A DNA stretch of 64,000 bases from Nelumbo lutea (GCA_022828595.1 JAKGHH010000001.1:142991017-143055016), one strand, 5' to 3'; positions 50,421-62,589 are shown, numbered from the stretch's first letter. Program-made: numbers and translations. The notes: a model not told the origin generated them from the letters alone.

Positions 50421-51516
50421 TAGAGGTGTAAATCGAGTCGTGCCGCTTACGACCTGATACAGTGCCACGTAGGCTATGCCAAGCCTGACATGATGGCCTA
50501 GGCCATGTTGGGCCTGGGTTCCAGGTCCATGGTTCGCGGGTCACGCCCAACCCGCCCGGGTTCCCAATAGCTAGTTTTAGCTTTTTGGGGGGACTTTTTA
50601 CAGAAATACCCCCCAACAACTATAAATAGCTACATAGGGGTATTTATGTATTTTGGTTTTGGGGGAAGAAAGAATGACACAAATGCCCCCCAATATTTAT
50701 ACAACAGCTAATTTGGGGGGGGATTTTAGGTATAGTGATAAATAACTTTACAATGACCAAAATACCCCTCCTAACAACTAAAAAATGGCTAGTTTTTAGG
50801 GTATTTTGGGCAATTGAATTATTTCAATTCCTATAAATAGCCCTATCCTCCACCATGACACTACACCCGATGTTTCACCTAAAGCAGATGATCAAAGTCA
50901 ATAACAATAGGAGAAAATGATGAAGGCAATACTTTTTGTATACTCAATAGTTGTATAGCATTTTTTTCAAATTATTGTAAATTTTGTTTTAATTTTATTT
51001 AATTTATTTGATATTTTTTAATAATGTAATTTTTTATTCCAATTCATAACTATATTATATTTTTTTATATTTATTCCATTTTCAATTTTTCATATTTCAT
51101 AAATCCAACCATTGTATGGTTTGTATCATTCAAATTTAAATGAAGTAAAATTCCTAATTTTCTTTCAATTTGTTATTCATTTTGAGTCTTTAATCTCTTT
51201 AACTTCTTATTTGGTTAAGTTTTTTTTTTCCATTTCTTTGTTAGATTTTTTATTTTTTCAAATAGTTTCCAAAGGAAAGTTAAATATTTTAGTTTTACTT
51301 AGCAAAGAAATAAAAAAAAATTAGAAAAAAACTAGTCTAGCCCGATTCGGCCCATGCCCAAGGCCCAACCCAACCCAGACCTGTGGCACAACACGAGCCC
51401 GCATGGGCTTGGGCCATGGGTTGTGCCAGGCCGACCCCCCAAATTATCGCTGGGGAGGGCGGCACAACCCAAGACAGCCTATGGGCCAACATGACACGAC
51501 CCATTTTACACCTCTA
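50421..51516. mobile_element. hAT-like non-autonomous TIR element (1.1 kb)
   Basis: The left end TAGAGGTGTAAATCGAGTCG and the right end, reverse-complemented, TAGAGGTGTAAAATGGGTCG are inverted repeats. The flanks TATGAGTC (50413-50420) and CATGAATC (51517-51524) match in six of eight bases. Copy 2 of the host repeat lacks this insert. The middle is AT-rich and has no transposase. Confidence 0.82.
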
Positions 51517-51571
51517 CATGAATCCATTATTTTTGTGTCTTCATAAGATGGCTGAATCCAATGATCATTTA

Positions 51572-51690
51572 GGCTCAGTTTGGAAGGAGTACAAATACAA
51601 ATATGTACAGTGCAAATACATGTAAAATAATACAAAATACAAAGTTTTGTACTCTACATATTTGTATTTGTATTCCTCCCAAGTTGAGCC
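51572..51690. mobile_element. Tourist-like MITE (119 bp)
   Basis: Terminal inverted repeats GGCTCAGTTTGGAAGGAGTA and, at the right, the inverted CTCCCAAGTTGAGCC, with a perfect 3-bp duplication TTA (51569-51571, 51691-51693). This fits PIF/Harbinger Tourist-like MITEs. Nearly palindromic. Confidence 0.88.
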
Positions 51691-52250
51691 TTAGGTGTAA
51701 ATGTTGGGCCCAAACTGGACCAGTGCTGATTGGGTCAAGGGTTTACTGCCTTAAGTAGTGAATTCGGCCTAGTCTCTGGGCCAAACTCACATTGGCTTGT
51801 GTGAGATCATTACGAAGTCCCACGCCATACAATATCAAGCCTAAAGTGGCCATGCAACACCTTGGGTCATGAGCCTTTGAAGTAAATGGGCCTAAGTCCC
51901 AAAATTAATAAGATTAATTAAACTGTCACATGACAACCACAACTTAAGTTGTCATGTGCTTTGGGTCAAATCAGAGTTTGGAATTGGGTATAGAGCGCCT
52001 ACCCTCTTAAGAGGATAATGTTTATCTCTTAATGCAGTCCATATCTAAATCAAATTTGGATAATCTCCTAATTAGATTAGGAGATTGCTCTATAAGGAGA
52101 TAAAAAAGAAGAGGGCGAACTAGGCTAGGAATCTTCACACTCTTGTTCTCTCTTCTCTTTCAAGAAACCTTAGTTCAACCTAGGCTTTTAAAAATTGATT
52201 TTTTATCAGTTTTATTCTAGTTTTTGCAAGAAAAACATTGAGGAAGATCT

Positions 52251-55200
52251 AGTTCACTCACCCCCTTCGGTTCAAACAAGTTTGATAGCAAATTTGAAGA
52301 AAATAGAATTGTTGAACCGGCTTCACCTATACACTGCACCATCTTCAGTGGAGGCTAGTTTTATGACTAATATGAGCGTGAGCTTCCATCTTGAGATCTA
52401 TGCTTGTGGTATCTGTATTAGGTATAATTTTCCCTTTTGATTTGATTTTAAATCTAGTCTTGTTCAGAGCAAGATCGATCTGGAAAAATGTATTTTTTCA
52501 AAACATTAAGAAATTGGTTCCTAGAAGGGTTAAAAAAATTTTAAAATTTTGCCTAGCCATTTAGCATGGTTCAGCCATCTATAAAATGGATTCTAACCCT
52601 TCCAAGATTTATCACATTCCACAAAGGTTATTCATCACCGGAAGACTAGCATGAAGAACTCTCAACATAAATGAATTGATTTTAGGAGTTGTGTTGATTT
52701 TCCAAATGTAGATCCACAAGGACCTACACCTCGATCAGGTCATTGGCCTTGATTTGATAAAAGATTACCCTTGATGCTAAGGTTATGTTTGATTGCAATG
52801 CAAATTTGTTTGCAATGATGCAAAATTATAGTAGTATAAATTATTTGGGTGCAAATTCTGATTTATTTTTGTTTCAAATTTAAGTACAAATACAAATATA
52901 TATAGTGCAAAACCTTGTATTTTGATTTGTTTTATATGTTTTTGTACTATACATATTCGTATTTTGTACTCTTTCCAAATTGAGTCAGAACAAAATTCTA
53001 GTGCAAACAAACAAAGCCTATAAAATTTTTTTGTTTAACTGGTAGCGGCGGATGGGAGAACACTCCAATGCAGTGATGGAGGGGATGCATGAAAGAGGTA
53101 AAGGATGAGATAGATAGATTATCCCTTTCTTTTAAAGAATGGGAATAGGCTATAGGGAGGCCATGGGTGACTGATATTCAGCGGTTCGTAGAAATTGTCA
53201 GATTCTGAAGCATTATAGAAGTGGGTCTCAAGTTTCTTCTTCATCCATTTTCTTATTGCATCCTTTAAATTCTCTTTGTTTTCATATTTCTCATGTGGTA
53301 AATTAATCACTCTTTCTTCTTCTTGAGACTGAAATGTTCATTTTTCATGCTTTTTGGATCTAAAAATGAGTTTACCTTTCCCCTTGAAATTTTTCTTGGC
53401 AAAATCTATGGTGTTTGAATTGTACCATGAAGCAAAACATCATGAATGGATGAACCAATGGTAAAATGACAGTCACGTGTGAATATGTGATAGCTTTAAT
53501 GTTGTTATAGTATTGATAGTAAGTATCTTGTTAAACATGAATCAATGAAAAATAAATAGAGCATGTGATGTATTTAACATAACTCATTGAAATCACGATT
53601 TAACATGGAAAAAATATTTATAAATGCAATATAGTTGGGTTTAACCAAGTGATAAAATTAAAAAGTTTGGTTTCAGTTATTTTGGTTTTGGAAGGATTTT
53701 TCTTTACAATTTCAGTTTTTAAAAATTTAGATTAATTTGTTCAGTTTAATTTTTAACAATTTCAGGCCATTCAGCCCACTGCGCGATGCATTTATTGAAT
53801 CCGGTTCAAGTTAACACGACAGGCAGGGGTGGCATGTAGTTCGCGATGCATTTATTTATCTTGTAGGCTTGGTTCTTTTTGCGGTAGGCAATTCAGTAGA
53901 ACCTTGGTTTATTGTTTAATGGATTGGGGTAACAGTAAATGTGACAGTCACAAGTGAGGGGGGGGGGGGTCTCCTCCTATTTAATTACAATAGCTTCCCA
54001 TGGGAGCGGATTGGCTGGAGACAAAATCATGCATGTATATCGGGCTGGGCTGGGCTGGGCTAGCTCCTATCATCAATAATACATCTTCATCATCAATTAA
54101 TCTACTTTCTGACAACCAAAAGTTTCATTATTTGCAAATTCTTAGGCTTTTTATTGTAGATGTTCCATGGTCATTGTCAACTCGTTTATGGAATAATCGT
54201 TTCAACATGTTTGAAGATGAACAAATAGCAGAGTACACTGTACAAAACCTTGTACATATTTATATTCTGTATGTATTTATACTGTATATATTTATATTTG
54301 TATTCCTTCCACCAAACTGAGTACAAATACAAATGTATAAAGTGCAAAATCTTGTATTTTATATTATTTTGTATAATAATTGCACTGTACATATTTGTAT
54401 TTATACTCCTTCCAAATAAGTACAAATAAGAAGGGTGCAAAACCTTGTATCTACACTGTACATATTTATATTTATATTCTTCCCAAACTGAGCCTAAAAA
54501 CAAATAGACAAATGCTTTGTTTAATTCAAATCCAAAACCTAGCCCAGGTATTTTAGGGTTCTTAGCCAATATAAAAATATTAAATAAAAAAAAAAAACAT
54601 GTTATCAGGAGTGCAACTCGGGTTGGCTTGCATTTTGCATTGAATTGGGCTTGGGCCCTTTGGTTGGGGCCATTAAGATTTTGAGAAAAGCCCAACCTGA
54701 GGCGGCTGAGCCGCCCAAGTTGCACCCCTATATGGCTATATGTTAACGTTTACCTTGCACTGGGGCTAGGCTCTTTTGGAGTTGGCCTTGGGTTGGAATA
54801 AATCTAATTTTGACAAAAGCCCAACTGAGCCCGCTGCCCGCCCATGTTGCAACCCTAACTGTTGGGATTTACCTTGGGCTAAAACTGGGCTGATTACTTT
54901 TGAGCTTGACGTTGGGTTGGGTTGGGTTAGGCCTCATACTAAGGACCTTTGCCTTAGGACTGGCCTTGGGTTGAGCCTTAGACCAACCTAACTTGCCCGA
55001 GTTGCACGGGCACCCTAGTTATAGCATTTCCTTGTCACCTCCATTCAAGTATGAACCGACAGCCTTTTTGTTAAAATTCAAAATATTACATGATCAGCTT
55101 TTTTAATTTTCAATCCCTGTATTTCTGTATTTAATTGGGTGGTCACAAGGAAGTGCTGCGGCCATACTTGCAGCAGATGTGATCATGTGAAAGCCATTGA

Positions 55201-55342
55201 ATTTATTCACACATCAGGGAATGTTTCAACATTGCAAAGATGATCAATCGACTCGTCCTATGTATGGATGATCTCTTGATCATCAAGGGTCCATTAAACC
55301 GTACTAGACAATCACCTGCTTTTCCTCTTTTGCTGGTTGATC
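52251..55342. other. AT-rich spacer with MITE remains
   Basis: No gene recognised. Tourist-like remnants: about 52785-53015 (TTTCCAAATTGAGTC end) and 54220-54495 (two copies; end CTTCCCAAACTGAGCC then TAA). A run of about 11 G is at 53957-53969, and (GGGCT)n at 54041-54062. The region 54605-55015 has three degenerate blocks ending GCCCAAGTTGCACCCCTA-like and may be several hAT-like MITE ends. A 63-codon frame on the minus strand (53119-53310) was not recognised. Confidence 0.55.
54220..54495. mobile_element. Tourist-like MITEs, nested or tandem
   Basis: Alternating TACAAATACAAAT and TATTTGTATT blocks with CACCAAACTGAG and CCCAAACTGAGCC ends, and TAA directly after the last end. Two copies overlap. 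Confidence 0.65.
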
Positions 55343-55347
55343 GAAAT

Positions 55348-55625
55348 TGATGCAACACGATCCAGACACTTTTACCTGGTGGAAATCTGGCTCCTAGATG
55401 GCGATAGACGAGACCTGAGAAGAAGAGGGAGGTGAAGAATTTTTGGGGAACTTGTCTGGCGGGAATACTTCGATGCTTAAATTAGAATTCTGAGGGAACT
55501 ATAAGAGAATGCAAAGAGAGAGCTAAGAGTGCAGATGGCGTAAGTTCAGTACCTTTGCTCCTTGGGGATCAAGGTCATTTTATATTGGAGTTCTATCAAA
55601 TCAGGTGTAACTGTCTCTGCCAAGT
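55348..55625 (-). repeat. Truncated 3' LTR of element 3
   Basis: Matches 57819-58090. The rest of the LTR and the polypurine tract are missing. The join lies at about 55626, where the sequence passes into internal DNA. Confidence 0.87.
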
Positions 55626-55689
55626 CAGGCTGCCAAGGACTCGGCTTGTACAACCCATACCGATCTGAGGGCAGCTCGTGACCAAATCC

Positions 55690-56182
55690 ATCAGTTGGAG
55701 AGCGATGCTTCAGCTTAGAAGAACGTCATCGAAGCACTGATGGCGGAGAAAGAAGAGTTGGCACACGAGAGGACGGGCTAAGGAGCGAGGTGAACGCCCT
55801 CAAGGCAGACAAGGGGACCTTAGAGCATGAGGTGGAGTTCCTCAAGGCTGATATTGAGGAGAAAACCGAGATCTTCACCCAGGCCATAGAGGAGATGAAG
55901 GTCAAGGTCATTATGGACTATGTCAAGTCAGACAGGTTCAATGCCGTGCTGGGGGAGGCCTATCGTAAGGGCTTCAAGCTTAGCAGGTGGTTGATAAGGC
56001 ACACTTACTCCGAGCTCGATACAAGTACCATCACCACTTCACGGATCATGAATGACATAGCCCGTCAAACTACGGAAGATCCAGATTCCGAAGAGGAGGG
56101 TGGCGACGAAGAGGTAGATGTCACCGACCTGGCTGAAGCTCCCGAGGAGGTCCCGAGTAGAAACAACGAGCCCCCAAAATAG
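55690..56182 (+). pseudogene. Antisense gene remnant of element 3
   Basis: A plus-strand frame, antisense to the element. The open part 55790-56182 (130 codons) is a coiled coil (LKADIEEKTEIFTQAIEEMK) followed by KGFKLSRWLIRHTYSELDTS and an acidic C-terminal tail. It matches the C-terminus of the antisense gene of element 1 block by block. The N-terminal domain was lost with the internal deletion. This end part has stayed open. Confidence 0.78.
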
Positions 56183-56799
56183 CTGTCCTTGTACTATGAG
56201 CCTGCAAACTTAGCTTTAGTTTCCTCTTCTCTCTTTTTTTTTTATATATCGAGGTCATTGTATAGAACTCTCCATCAATGAAATTTGTTTTGCCAAGTGT
56301 TGTCACTTTATTCTTTTGCCGAAATGATGCTTTATCCGAGCTATTAGAGTTAAGTGCCCGAAGTAGGGTTTCTCAACTGTCATCACCCCGAACTGTCTCC
56401 CAGTACTTTGTAGGGGTGATTTTTATAACGTACACCCAAGGTGATCGACATAGTAAGGCATATGCCCGACCTATCTAATCCTAGGTTATTTGAATTGATA
56501 GTTGTCCCTAGTGGGTCCAACCTGTTGTATACCGAGCTGCTTGCGTCCTTGGCATACTAAGCCTATGCCAATGAGGCGGTTAGGTCATATATAGTGTCGA
56601 GTCCCTTAGTTAGCTCGGCATTTTAGCTCTTAGGTTGGGGGAGTGACTTATAATCACACTCTCCTATAGTCTGCCCATGCCGAAGAGGCAACTGGGTCTT
56701 ATAGTGCCGAGGTCTTTTTGTTAGTTCGACATTTTGGCCCTTAGGCTCAGAGAGCAACTTGTAGTCCACTCAGTTCGGTAATTTATAGGTAATATTGCT

Positions 56800-57715
56800 T
56801 TAAGTTGACAATATACCTTGCCCGAGGTACTTGTTTCCGTTCTAGGGTTTTGAACTCATACGTTCCTTCCTTGCGCACCCTCTTTTACTCGGTAGAGTCC
56901 TTCACAATTTGGCCCAAGCTTACCAACACCGGGCTCAGACACCATAACTTTTCGAAGGACCAGGTCTTCGATGCAGAAGTTCCACTTTTTGACCATAGCG
57001 TTATAGTACCGAGATACCCTCTACTGGTAGGTCACAGTCCTAATGTACACGAGGTCCCATACCTTGTCAACTAGGTCGAGGTTGGTGTGTAGCTCGTCTT
57101 CGTTTGCTTTGTCATCGTGCGCTTCTAGACGTAGTGTGGGGACCTCGATTTCTGCTGAGATAACTACTTCGGTGCCATAGGTGAGGTTGAAGGAAGTCTC
57201 TCCTGTAGTGGTCTTCACTGTGGTTCGATAAGCCCATAGAACGTTGGGTAGCTCGTCTGCCCATAGTCCTTTACCTCAGTCCAGTTGTGCCTTTAGTCCG
57301 TGGAGAATGGCTTTGTTTGTGACTTCCGCTTGGTCGTTTGCTTGAGGGTGCGCTACCGAGGTAAAGTTTTGCTATATCCCCATCTTTTTGCACCAGTTCA
57401 GGAATTTGATGTCCTAGAATAAAATACCATTGACAGAGATCAATACTCGAGGTAGTCCAAAACGACATACTATACTCTTCTAGAAGAACTTTTGCACATT
57501 CTGAGTTGTAATCATCGCGAGAGGTTCAGCCTCAACCCACTTTGTAAAATAGTCGACTGCCACCACTAAGAACCTTCTCTGCCCTGTTGCTGGTGGGAAT
57601 GGTCTGAGTATGTCGATCCCCCACTGTGCGAAGGGCCACGGACTGGTAAGATATTTTAGGTCGGCGGCAGGCTGGTGGTGGATTTTGGTGTGCTTCTGAC
57701 AGGGAGGGTTCTATG
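56800..57715 (-). pseudogene. Integrase remnant of element 3
   Basis: Minus-strand blocks FLVVAVDYFTKWVEAEPLA (about 57520-57580), the first catalytic Asp in WGIDIL (about 57620), the second lost (SVNG where SDNG is usual, about 57435), and the Glu kept in QAEVTN (about 57335). The part GETSFNLTYGTEVVIS to the end of pol follows (56930-57218). Stops at 57470, 57410 and 57025. Confidence 0.85.
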
Positions 57716-57818
57716 TAGCATTACGATATTTGGCTGGAGGAAGCCATGGATGCTGAGTTCTGAGAGTTGTAGAGATTGGAGAAAGGCTTTTTGAAGCATT
57801 CCCACAGACGGTGCCAAA

Positions 57819-58705
57819 TGATGCAGCGCGATCCAGACACTCCTAGCTGGCGGAAACCTGGCTCCTAGCTGGCGACGGACGGGACTTGAGAAGAAGAGGG
57901 AGGTGAAGAATTCCCAAGGAACTTGCCCGACGGGAACATTCCGATGCTTAAGTTAGAACTCTGAGGGAACTGTAGAGAATGCAAAGAGAGAGCTAAGAGT
58001 GCAGATGGTGCTAGTTCAATACCTTTGCTCCTTAGGGATCGGGGTCCTTTTATATTGGAGTTCTGTCAACTCAGGTGTAACCGCCTCTGCCGCAGCCGTT
58101 ACGGCCAGAGCTGAGGTGGCGGGTGCAGGCAGTCGTAGCATGGTACGGACTTGTCAGGCGTGCCACATCTTTTAGAAATGACAGGCATGATGTTGCCTGA
58201 CGAGCGACGTGGGCACAACCTCCAAATTTGGTAGGTACTGTTGTTAGATAGATCTTTCTTGTAGGTTGCCGAGCTACCTTACACCGAGGTACGGGGGGTG
58301 CATCGAGGTGCTTATGCTTGAGGCGAGCCTTAGGCAAGTATGGACAAGAGTGTTAATGGTGTTGACCCTAAGTATTTCTACTTTGGGATACTTGGCCGTA
58401 GGTCAAAGTGTTCCCTTCTCAGGAAGGAAGAGTTTGGGGCTCATTGGGAGGAGCTCGGGACTCCTAAGAGGAGCTCAGGTCCCCTCGCTGGGGGGGAGCT
58501 CGGTTCGCTCCACCCTTGGAGAGAATTCAGGGTGAATTGGACGTTATTTCCCGACGAGTTACCTCGTCCGCCGAGATGTCCGACCGGGCTCCGGCAAGTT
58601 CGCTATGCCGAGTTATGGTCAAACTATCACGCTGAGTTGTCACTTATGCCAGGTTATATCCACGTGTCCCCATGCTACGAGGTCGGGTCAAATCACCCTC
58701 CATCA
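57819..58705 (-). repeat. 5' LTR of element 3
   Basis: Its end part (57819-58090) is a direct repeat of 55348-55625. TATAAAAGG on the minus strand is at 58046-58054. The primer site (minus, TTTGGCACCGTCTGTGGG) follows at 57801-57818. Confidence 0.9.
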
Positions 58706-58916
58706 GAAATCTTTGGTAAATTTAAGTTCAAGCCTCAAATAGCCATTCAATAACTATAAGAGAAATTATTGAAATGGAAAATTCATTATTGCAAAGCAAA
58801 AAGGGAAAAGAATGTCAACTTTGTAACAGCATGTTATATATATAGAAAAATAATAATAGACGAAGAAGGACAATAAGATTCATTTCTGAAGAAATAGTCA
58901 TGGCAGACCGTAAGTA

Positions 58917-61900
58917 CTATCGCCCTTCCATTGTCGAAACTGTAACATTGTTTGTTGAACGAATGCTGGGCTTGCTCATATTAGAGTTTATTACTGCCAA
59001 ACTTCCACCATTACAGAAAGCAGGTTGCTTAGGTGAAGGTAGAACTGCAAGTTCATTGTTAAGCATCAAGACAACATCAGACATGGTTGGTCTCAATGAT
59101 ACAGACATGGACGTCAGATCACCCAAAATTGGATCCATCAATTCCAACCCCTTGTCACTTTTCCACAACTCCCATGCCTGAAACAATTTGGCCTCACAGT
59201 TAGAAAAGAGAAGATTGAAAAAGGAAGATTGTGTATAATGTTGCAGAAACGAAAGATTTGAGGCTGATTGGTCACACTACACATCCAATAAGATTGACAG
59301 AGTCAGGACTATAAAAACCAGTGTTCCTCTTGCCTGTCAGAATCTCTAGCATCAAAACTCCGAAGCTGAAGACATCAGATTTTGTAGAGAAAAGGCCTTG
59401 GATGGCATATTCAGGGGACATGTAGCCACTGCATTAAACCATTCAACCAATCTTTTGAGTCTATGTATCAGACTTCAGCAGACACACTGCCAACGTGTGG
59501 CATATTAAATTTACAGGATTGCTAGTAGTGATTATTTTACTCACTAAGTTCCTACTATCCGATTTGTATTTGCTTGTGACTCATTCCCTCCAAAAATCCT
59601 TGCCATGCCAAAATCTGAAATTTTGGGAGTCATGTCACTATCCAACAGGATGTTGCTGGCTTTCAGATCTCTATGGATAATTCGTAGTCTAGAATACTAA
59701 TGGAGATAAAGCAGCCCCTGAGCAATTCCTTCAATGATGTGGGCACGTTTCCTCCAATCTAATAGCCAACGTTTGGTTGGATCTGTCTCAATTTTATATT
59801 TCAATGCATATGAGTATGAGTAGACACTAACTAATAAACAATCGTTAATAACAGTTGAAGGAAATGGATGATGCAAGTTGACTTCATGGTTTGAAAATAG
59901 CATAAGAAATAATAGCCAATGAGCGGACAAATCTACAATTACAAACATGAATGACAAATTAGAAAGTATGTAGTAAGATTACGAACCAAACAGGAAGAAA
60001 TCCAAGCTTTTGTTTGCCATGTACTCATAGATCAATATTTTTTCATCTCTCTCGATGCAGCATCCGAAGAGTCTAACAAGATTTCTGTGTTGGAGTTTAG
60101 CAATAAGTATAGTCTCATTTTTTAATTCCTCCAACCCTTGTCCAGATCTTCTGGAAAGCCTTTTCACTGCTATCTCCTGTCCCTTTAATAATTTGCCCTG
60201 AAAATATATAACAGTGTCTTAATTGACATTGCTGATTTACTAATGCTTTAGAAAAGATTCTAACCAAGTCTTTGATTGAAATGCATTTCTAGAAGTCTTG
60301 GTTATTTCGTTATATCTAATTAACATGTTCACATTACCAATAATGGAATATTTCGTGTGTATGAGTATGACAGAGTCCTCTTTTAAAACAAATGGTGGTC
60401 AAGATGTGAAGTCTTTCCTACCTTGTAAACAGGACCGAAACCTCCCTCTCCTAGCTTGTTTGCAGCAGAGAAGTTATTTGTGGCAGCTGATACACTTGTA
60501 AAACTGAATAGTGGCAGTTGGACGTCCTTGCTCCCACGTTTTCCCAAGCGAACCTCCTTACAGTGTTCACCAGAAGCGCCAATGCTACTACCGAAATCAA
60601 AAAGTAACAAATCCTGGCTTGTTGGCCACTTTTCTGTTGATGGACAACACAGAAATATCTTAAATTCTTCATCGAGAACATCTGATTTATCCTGCATAAA
60701 TATGCCCAATTTTAATATTCTACTCACCCTACCTTTCCCTTGGAGTTTTCTTCTCCATCGGTAACACAAGTAGGAGACCAAGAGAAGAACTGCCGTTGCT
60801 AACCCTGCTACAATTACCCCCAACCTGATCTTGTTTCCTGAATTTGAAAACAAACTGTTTGTTAGTTGTCTACTTTCTGTCTTCAGGTTTTGGCAAATCC
60901 CCATCCCTAGACATTACCAATTAACGAGCTATCTGGGTCTTACTTACTTGCAGGTTTTGGAAACTCGGAAGCTGCAAGCCTGAGAAAGAGCACTTCTCCA
61001 CCAGCGTCTTCCTCTGATAGTTGTTTCACAGTGGACAGATTCCCATACCATAGCGAACAATTGCCATTGGAGTATGTGTATGCAGTGCAGGAACAGTTGT
61101 TCAAGCAAACCGATTCGCATTCCTTAGCAATCCCGGGTGCCCGGTATTGTTGGTCCGTAGGCAACCTCACGTTGTACACCTGCAGAAACCTGTCTTTATC
61201 CAAATTTTGTGGAGCTGTATCACTCTCACATCTTAAAGGCTTTGTCCGCACGCACCCAGAAGACCAATCTGAGTGATCCAATCTTTTAAAGACCGTGGTT
61301 CGAAACCTTTTAGACACCCACATAAGGGGAGGGAATTGTCTTCTTGACAGACGCCAAATGGCCCACACTGATTAAAAACATCACACTGCCTTCTGGGAGC
61401 ACTCCAGAACACGAGCCACTGTTGTGCGCCTTCCAACCACGAATACTGCTTGATCCGCCCTGATAGATCCATCACAAGTCAAGACAAAATTGATGAATTA
61501 TAAAGAAAGTAGGTGAAATAGCTTTCCTCTGCACTATCATAAAAGCTGAAATTGAATATATAGTCTAATCTCATTTCAGGAACCAAGGAGAAATTAAATC
61601 CATTCCATGATCCGCTAGCCCAATACTTGATAGCGTTCTCCTTCATGATGAAAAACTGGCTTGTTCCAGCAGGATCAAGTACCAGAGAGAAGCCTCCAGG
61701 GGCATGGTCTGCTGATGAGCGCCAAGAAGTCAACGACCAGTTCTGCCCGGTCTTTTTGTTGTACCCCATTTTCATTCCAGGAAGAAACGTATCACATGGA
61801 TAATCGAAACTCTGCCACCAGATATCCGAGTTATTGTCTCCCAAGACAAGATTACCTGAATCCAACAGCGTAGCAGCACTAGTCTTCCCAGGGCTTGATC

Positions 61901-62234
61901 TGGAAGCCAGCACGATAGATAGCCTCCCCACCACGATGATTAGATTACCGTCGTTGTTGATAGTGAGAAAGCTAGATGAACTGCTGACTGGGTTCTCTCG
62001 GTTAGCAACCCACACTACCGTCTTAACTGAAACTTTCTTGTACCATATCCCTACGTAGTAACTGTTGGAGTCTGGAGGGGAGAAGAACCCTAGTTCAGAG
62101 TTCCCGCCGGCAGAGACTATTGTTTTCGAACCATTGATCCATTGGCCTGGTTTTATGGTGTCAGTTGCATCGGAGAATGGATAGTGAAGCCAGGACAAAT
62201 ACAGCAGAGGAACAAGAAGGGAAAAAGACCTCAT
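58917..62234 (-). pseudogene. S-domain receptor-like kinase pseudogene (SRLK-C)
   Basis: Exons 60948-62234, 60422-60837, 59987-60197, 59545-59782, 59281-59428, 58917-59177. The third and fourth are 211 and 238 bp, the same as the matching exons of SRLK-A. Domains: signal peptide, lectin (VVWVANREN), S-locus glycoprotein, EGF (FNQCGPFGVC), PAN (CSCTAYTY), membrane helix, kinase with [23 protein letters not shown] and DFG. Lesions: TGA in place of Arg at about 61479, a one-base frameshift near 61275, TAG in place of Gln at 59697 just before the catalytic loop, and about 15 residues lost from kinase subdomain XI. Exons 2-3 of the A type are fused here, so it is a more distant relative of A and B. 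Splice sites are still good, so the loss is probably fairly recent. Confidence 0.92.
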
Positions 62235-62262
62235 CGTGTGTAAGGAGTTGCAAAATTCAGCT

Positions 62263-62310
62263 AGCGAGCGAGCGAGCGATAGAGAGGGACAAAGAGAGAG
62301 AGAGAGGAGT
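62263..62310. repeat. Microsatellites in the 5' leader of SRLK-C
   Basis: (GCGA)n at about 62265-62280 and (GA)n at 62292-62307, 30-75 bp upstream of the SRLK-C start codon on the minus strand. Confidence 0.85.
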
Positions 62311-62589
62311 CGGTGTCGAACATCTATACAATAACCATTCAAACACGCTGCCCCGGCAAAGTGGCGACCACGACCAGTGACCTCCATAACTTATACCGGT
62401 CTAGATGCACATCATTTTAGCTGCTTGGAAAACATTTCTTGGGAGCCTCTACACATAATTTAGGTCCTTATTTGTCATTTCAACTAAAAAATGTATTGGT
62501 GTACATAGCAGGTTCCCTTTACAAACAGCCGGTTTTTTTTAGTGTAAATAAACAATGTGCATGTTTGATTCATGTTGTATGGTATGGTT

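Larger units (their letters stand above)
49795..52250 (+). repeat. Dispersed repeat, copy 1 (interrupted)
   Basis: The parts 49795-50420, 51525-51568 and 51694-52250 match, in order, the single run at 62590-64000. Shared landmarks are AAACTGGACACTTAA, the ATAAGGCTGACACTAGTGTG type block, TTCATAAGATGG, GTTGGGCCC, AGTGAATTCGGC and CCCACGCCATACA. The gaps are the two transposons at 50421-51516 and 51572-51690. The identity of the repeat is unknown. The start TGTGTAAGACCC in copy 2 and the lack of coding would suit a long LTR. Confidence 0.78.
55348..58705 (-). mobile_element. Internally deleted Tat-type element (element 3)
   Basis: Minus-strand element bounded by TGATGC (55348) and CCATCA (58705), with a perfect 5-bp duplication GAAAT (55343-55347, 58706-58710). 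The 5' LTR is 57819-58705. The 3' LTR keeps only about 278 bp (55348-55625). The inside has the primer site, then jumps to integrase, then to part of the antisense gene: gag, protease, RT and both RNase H domains are gone. The LTR start (TGATGGAGGGTGATTTG on the minus strand) and LTR end resemble element 1, so the two are related families. Outer ends and duplication show that it inserted whole and shrank later. Confidence 0.9.

Noticed and set aside
53119..53310. 63-codon minus-strand frame
   Set aside because: No family recognised, no intron or domain support, and it is flanked by low-complexity sequence. Left as spacer.
54605..55015. Three repeated blocks ending in CCCAAGTTGCACCCCTA-like sequence
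   Set aside because: They look like MITE ends, but borders, duplications and a matching start could not be set for each one.
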